Source of the DNA: Chryseobacterium lacus
GTDB taxonomy: Bacteria > Bacteroidota > Bacteroidia > Flavobacteriales > Weeksellaceae
Direction: 5' to 3'
DNA length: 64,000 nt
NCBI RefSeq assembly: GCF_003336205.1
Contig: NZ_QPIE01000006.1
Span: 175,830 to 239,829, forward strand
Below the pieces are notes generated by a model. It was not told the origin of the DNA and made no database searches. It saw only the letters and a list, made by a program, of their open reading frames with translations. Below, piece after piece: positions 62,084 through 64,000 of the stretch (positions are counted from its first letter, which is position 1; the number at the start of each line of letters is the position of its first letter). A program made the translations under genes and the position numbers.

Positions 62084-62106
62084 GTGGCTGAGGCTCCCGA
62101 AGCCAA
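62084..62106. repeat. hairpin motif with TGAG...CGAA loop, copy B
   Basis: GTGGC, core TGAGGCTCCCGAA, GCCAA: same core as copy A with changed but still complementary arms (four of five pairs). Confidence 0.65.
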
Positions 62107-62129
62107 TCGGTTAGTTGTTTAGGAAGCTG

Positions 62130-62161
62130 ATTTGCGAATTTGCGAATTTGCTGATGGCTGA
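62130..62161. repeat. 8-bp repeat ATTWGCNN, block ii
   Basis: ATTTGCGA, ATTTGCGA, ATTTGCTG and a degenerate ATGGCTGA; preceded by a GTTAGTTG-TTTAGGAA module (62110-62125). Confidence 0.7.
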
Positions 62162-62169
62162 TAGCTTAC

Positions 62170-62262
62170 AAAGTGAATTTTTCTCTCCGATACAAAAGAG
62201 GTTGAAATATTCCCCTCCTCTGGAGGGGTGGCAGCCGACGACAGGAGGATGACGGGGTGGTT
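62170..62262. repeat. direct repeat copy 1 with G-rich palindrome
   Basis: 93-bp element; closely matched by 62481-62574. It contains CCCCTCC/GGAGGGG and GGGGTGG twice, the layout of a dispersed repeat that I believe is common in this phylum. Confidence 0.75.
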
Positions 62263-62290
62263 TTTTGCAGTTAATACTTAGAAAAAGTGA

Positions 62291-62330
62291 ATTTGCTGAT
62301 TTGCGAATTTGCTTATTTGCTTATTAGCTC
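62291..62330. repeat. 8-bp repeat ATTWGCNN, block iii
   Basis: Five units in register: ATTTGCTG, ATTTGCGA, ATTTGCTT, ATTTGCTT, ATTAGCTC. The longest block of this type. Confidence 0.8.
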
Positions 62331-62341
62331 ATCATGTTTTG

Positions 62342-62433
62342 TTCGGATGTTGTTCGGGTCGTGTTCGGTACACCTTCGGTAAAACACCCATTTTACCGAA
62401 CACGATCCGAAGGAGACCCGAACCGTACCCGAA
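62342..62433. repeat. inverted 11-bp phased array (4 x TTCGG + 4 x CCGAA)
   Basis: TTCGG begins at 62342, 62353, 62364 and 62375 and CCGAA at 62396, 62407, 62418 and 62429, each exactly 11 bp apart. The two arms meet in TTCGGTAAAA/TTTTACCGAA around a 6-base loop. The six bases between cores vary. Confidence 0.9.
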
Positions 62434-62449
62434 GAAAAGGAGTATGCTG

Positions 62450-62473
62450 GTTAATCGCTTAATCGGTTAATTA
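62450..62473. repeat. 8-bp repeat GTTAATNN
   Basis: GTTAATCG, CTTAATCG, GTTAATTA in 8-bp register, then TTTAGAAA. Similar modules occur at 61691, 62110 and 62843. Confidence 0.7.
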
Positions 62474-62480
62474 TTTAGAA

Positions 62481-62574
62481 AAAGTAAATGTTTTCCCTCC
62501 AGTACAAAAGAAGTTGGAAATATTCCCCTCCTCCGGAGGGGTGGCAGCCGACGAAGGAGGATGACGGGGTGGTT
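62481..62574. repeat. direct repeat copy 2
   Basis: 94-bp partner of 62170-62262. Differences are scattered point changes and one short indel; the palindrome CCCCTCC/GGAGGGG is preserved. Confidence 0.75.
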
Positions 62575-62679
62575 CCTCGGTTTCGGCCAAAATTGGCGTT
62601 AAATGGTGGTGAAAATCCGTTTCTTGGCTTCCTTAAAACCACTAAAACAGGCACTTTGATCACCTCAAAATTTCTACCT

Positions 62680-62745
62680 CCATACTTCACCCGTACATAC
62701 CCCGTACATACCCCGTAGTTACCCCGTAGTTACCCTATGTCCAAC
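62680..62745. repeat. 11-bp phased tandem repeat, block 3
   Basis: CCATACTTCAC, CCGTACATACC x2, CCGTAGTTACC x2, CTATGTCCAAC. In reverse complement the units read TACGGGGTAAC, close to the TACGGTGGAAC of block 1, so the two blocks are one family in opposite orientation. Confidence 0.8.
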
Positions 62746-62803
62746 TTAGGGCAATATCGCAAGCCGAAATTTCAAAAGAAAGCAACCTGGTTTAGAGAAG
62801 CAA

Positions 62804-62835
62804 ATTTGCTTTTTCGCTTATTAGCGAATTTGCCT
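62804..62835. repeat. 8-bp repeat ATTWGCNN, block iv
   Basis: ATTTGCTT, TTTCGCTT, ATTAGCGA, ATTTGCCT in register, followed by GTTAATCG-GTTAATGT-TTTAG (62843-62863). Confidence 0.7.
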
Positions 62836-62879
62836 GTTACGGGTTAATCGGTTAATGTTTTAGAGTTTGGTGCGCTCTG

Positions 62880-62902
62880 GTGGCTGAGGCTCTCGAAGCC
62901 AA
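62880..62902. repeat. hairpin motif with TGAG...CGAA loop, copy C
   Basis: GTGGC, core TGAGGCTCTCGAA, GCCAA; differs from copy B by one base in the core. Confidence 0.65.
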
Positions 62903-63096
62903 CACGGATTTTAGTTCTCAAAGATTTCGCAGATTTTCGCAGATTCTAAAAACTAAAAAGTTAAAATGAAACAATAAAAAGTGATGCCCGCTTAAGAGAA
63001 ACTATGTATTGCATCGTTGGGATGCGTGTGTTCATGCGGGTTTTGATAAAAATTAAATATTTTATGATATTTTAGCTTTTATATTAAAATAATTTT

Positions 63097-63104
63097 TATA
63101 TTTG
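63097..63104 (+). promoter_or_regulatory. exact -7 box
   Basis: TATATTTG, exact TAnnTTTG, 47 bp before the ATG at 63151. The only feature that favours the short ORF there. Confidence 0.35.
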
Positions 63105-63150
63105 AAATGAAATTCTTCACGAATATGCTTTATTGATTAGATAAACGATT

Positions 63151-63351
63151 ATGGAGAACTTCATAAAGGGTTCAGCCGCATTTACACGGGTGCCCTTTTC
63201 CAAAAAACACAAATGCGTGGGCTCTTTTATGAGAAGCACCACGACTTTCAGAAAAAAGAACCCACTGCATTCCGTAGAGGAGGTTCCTTCCCTGTACAGT
63301 TTGAAAAAAAAAGAAAGATTCATGCGTGAAGGTGTGAATGGTGAATGGTGA
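63151..63351 (+). CDS. doubtful small ORF, 66 aa
   Basis: A 66-codon frame giving a very basic protein (MENFIKGSAAFTRVPFSKKH ... SLKKKERFMREG) with no domain or signal. A promoter box lies upstream. Against it: the 3' end runs into the GTGAATG heptamer array, and the opposite strand has an equally long frame. Kept because no other gene is proposed for this stretch; it may be transcribed but not translated. Confidence 0.25.
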   Translation: MENFIKGSAAFTRVPFSKKHKCVGSFMRSTTTFRKKNPLHSVEEVPSLYSLKKKERFMREGVNGEW

Positions 63352-63370
63352 ATGCGTGAATAGTGAATGG
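63335..63370. repeat. 7-bp tandem repeat GTGAATG
   Basis: Five units: GTGAATG x3, a one-base insertion, GTGAATA, GTGAATG. Confidence 0.8.
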
Positions 63371-63414
63371 CGTGTTTGACACGTTTGTAAAGGATGATAA
63401 ATTTAATAATACAG

Positions 63415-63630
63415 GATCATTAGTTGATCCAGAGTGTAAGGCCTACCGGTAAACATGCAGTAAAGAACAGGCTAATGGGAGAGATGCCCCAGTGTGCATT
63501 CTATTGTGCAAATGGGCATTATGGTAAAGGGTAAAATGATGAAGATCAAACCGGATGATCAATAGATCAGAAATGCACCTGACAACGGTGCACAACTTGA
63601 GAATCATTAAAAAAGAACCGGATCATCCGG
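63415..63630 (+). ncRNA. hairpin-rich leader region, candidate structured RNA
   Basis: Upstream of the Rhs-like gene are GGATCA/TGATCC (63415-63431), ATGCCC/GGGCAT (63484-63519, with an inner TGCA/TGCA), TGCACC/GGTGCA (63574-63592), CCGGA/TCCGG (63618-63630) and a long-range CCGGATGATC/GATCATCCGG (63551-63560 with 63621-63630). The last two are mutually exclusive. No known riboswitch recognised; RNA function is inference. Confidence 0.35.
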
Positions 63631-63657
63631 CTCATCAATAACCTTAAAACTATTTTT

Positions 63658-64000
63658 ATGGTCAATTTAAACCATTTGAAAATTCCCCCGAAGGGTCACA
63701 TACTGCTCTTCCTGTGGATGTTGCTGATGCCTGCCCTTGTGGGGGCTCAGAGCGGAACGACTGTTACCTGGAATAACCAGATTGCCTGCCTTGATTACGG
63801 ATCTGAAGGCGATCCTCGTGAAGCCATGGCAGTATGGGAGGAGATCGAAGGCTCCCGCTGTATCCGAGTGTGTGAGTTTAGCCAGGTAAAATACACCGTT
63901 GCCGGGCCTAACATTACCAATGTACAATGGTCTGTGTCGGGAGGCACTCTTCAGCCTCCGGGAACGCAACCTGCTTACAACGCCACCGTGAACTGGGGTA
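63658..64000 (+). CDS. secreted PKD/Rhs-like giant protein, N-terminus, 3' partial
   Basis: The frame starts at ATG 63658 and stays open to the window end (114 codons). It has a signal peptide (LLFLWMLLMPALVGAQ), then SGTTVTWNNQIACLDYGSEGD, CIRVCEFSQVKYTVAG and VQWSVSGGTLQPPG, a PKD/Ig-like opening. In Chryseobacterium and relatives, very large secreted Rhs-repeat (YD) proteins begin in this manner, so I think this is the head of one; the repeats themselves would be beyond the window. Codons are richer in G and C than in neighbouring genes, suggesting a different history. Confidence 0.55.
   Translation, partial: MVNLNHLKIPPKGHILLFLWMLLMPALVGAQSGTTVTWNNQIACLDYGSEGDPREAMAVWEEIEGSRCIRVCEFSQVKYTVAGPNITNVQWSVSGGTLQPPGTQPAYNATVNWG

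Larger units (their letters stand above)
62021..62797. repeat. 777-bp segment bounded by imperfect inverted repeats
   Basis: The left end 62021-62054 and the reverse complement of 62764-62797 match at 27 of 34 positions, with an unbroken 15-bp core TTGCTTTCTTTTGAA. The inside has no ORF; it holds other repeats of the island. Resembles a non-coding element such as a MITE, but no target-site duplication was confirmed. Confidence 0.5.
61222..63657. other. gene-poor repeat island
   Basis: About 2.4 kb between the adhesin-like gene and the Rhs-like gene. The only candidate gene is a doubtful 66-aa ORF. The space is filled by 11-bp, 8-bp and 7-bp phased degenerate repeats, short hairpins, a 93-bp direct repeat and a 34-bp inverted repeat, listed below. 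An exact -7 box (61308-61315, minus strand) upstream of the adhesin gene is near its left end. Frames in the island translate into low-complexity or broken products and are not gene-like. Confidence 0.75.

Noticed and set aside
62342..62745. 11-bp arrays as a CRISPR-like array
   Set aside because: Conserved cores are only 5 bp and spacers 6 bp, no cas gene is in the window, and repeats occur in mirror orientation.
63117..63323. 68-aa minus-strand frame around the doubtful small ORF
   Set aside because: No promoter or terminator supports it; overlaps and is no better than the plus-strand frame.
1..64000. tRNA, rRNA or known riboswitch genes
   Set aside because: No cloverleaf, conserved rRNA stretch or recognised aptamer sequence was found by reading; structured regions at 61.8-61.96 and 63.4-63.6 kb match no class I know.

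Overview
The window looks like a low-GC chromosome segment from the Bacteroidota, class Flavobacteriia, most like Chryseobacterium or a near relative. Four things point there: several secreted proteins carry C-terminal type IX secretion (T9SS) sorting domains of type A or the gliding/CHU_C type; many starts are preceded by exact TAnnTTTG -7 boxes; the F1Fo ATP synthase operon has a long pre-sequence on subunit a and lacks beta/epsilon; and the housekeeping set (fused E1 dehydrogenase, MutA, GldE/CorC-like CNNM protein, DUF3098-FtsX-UppP-TruB-RluF) is arranged as in that group. No tRNA, rRNA, CRISPR array or intact insertion sequence was seen.

Layout. 1-4.0 kb: end of an M1 aminopeptidase and a multi-PAS histidine kinase. 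4.0-6.7 kb: secreted lipoproteins (one with a JAMM-like metalloprotease signature) and an XRE regulator. 6.8-11.2 kb: dihydrolipoyl dehydrogenase and a fused E1, two parts of 2-oxoacid dehydrogenase chemistry. 11.3-16.1 kb: small lipoprotein, TPR-AraC regulator, polyprenyl synthetase and a frameshifted T9SS-targeted M23 peptidase. 16.1-27.9 kb: envelope and hypothetical genes mixed with RNA modification (rlmN, queA), an S9 peptidase, xth, trxB and clpS. 28-34.9 kb: CNNM protein and the atp operon. 34.9-44.9 kb: ffh, mscL, a T9SS protein, M20 peptidase, methyltransferase, mutA, divIC/ftsB-like gene, udk, holA. 44.9-54 kb: glutathione peroxidase, kdsB, aminotransferase, nucleoside transporter, etfAB, MerR, and a four-repeat helix-hairpin-helix protein. 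54-61.2 kb: rluF-truB-uppP-DUF3098-ftsX, rsmA, and an 888-residue adhesin-like protein.

61.2-63.65 kb is very different: about 2.4 kb with no convincing gene, built from phased degenerate tandem repeats (unit lengths 11, 8 and 7 bp), hairpins with covarying arms, a pseudoknot-capable element, a 93-bp direct repeat and a 34-bp imperfect terminal inverted repeat enclosing 777 bp. It ends in a hairpin-rich leader before the start of a secreted PKD/Rhs-like gene cut by the window edge. This repeat island is the part most worth a second look.

The core genes join central metabolism (E1/LpdA, ETF, MutA), energy conservation (ATP synthase), envelope building (UppP, KdsB, FtsX, SRP) and translation upkeep (RlmN, QueA, RsmA, TruB, RluF). 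All functional names come from reading motifs and overall similarity by eye; no database search was run.
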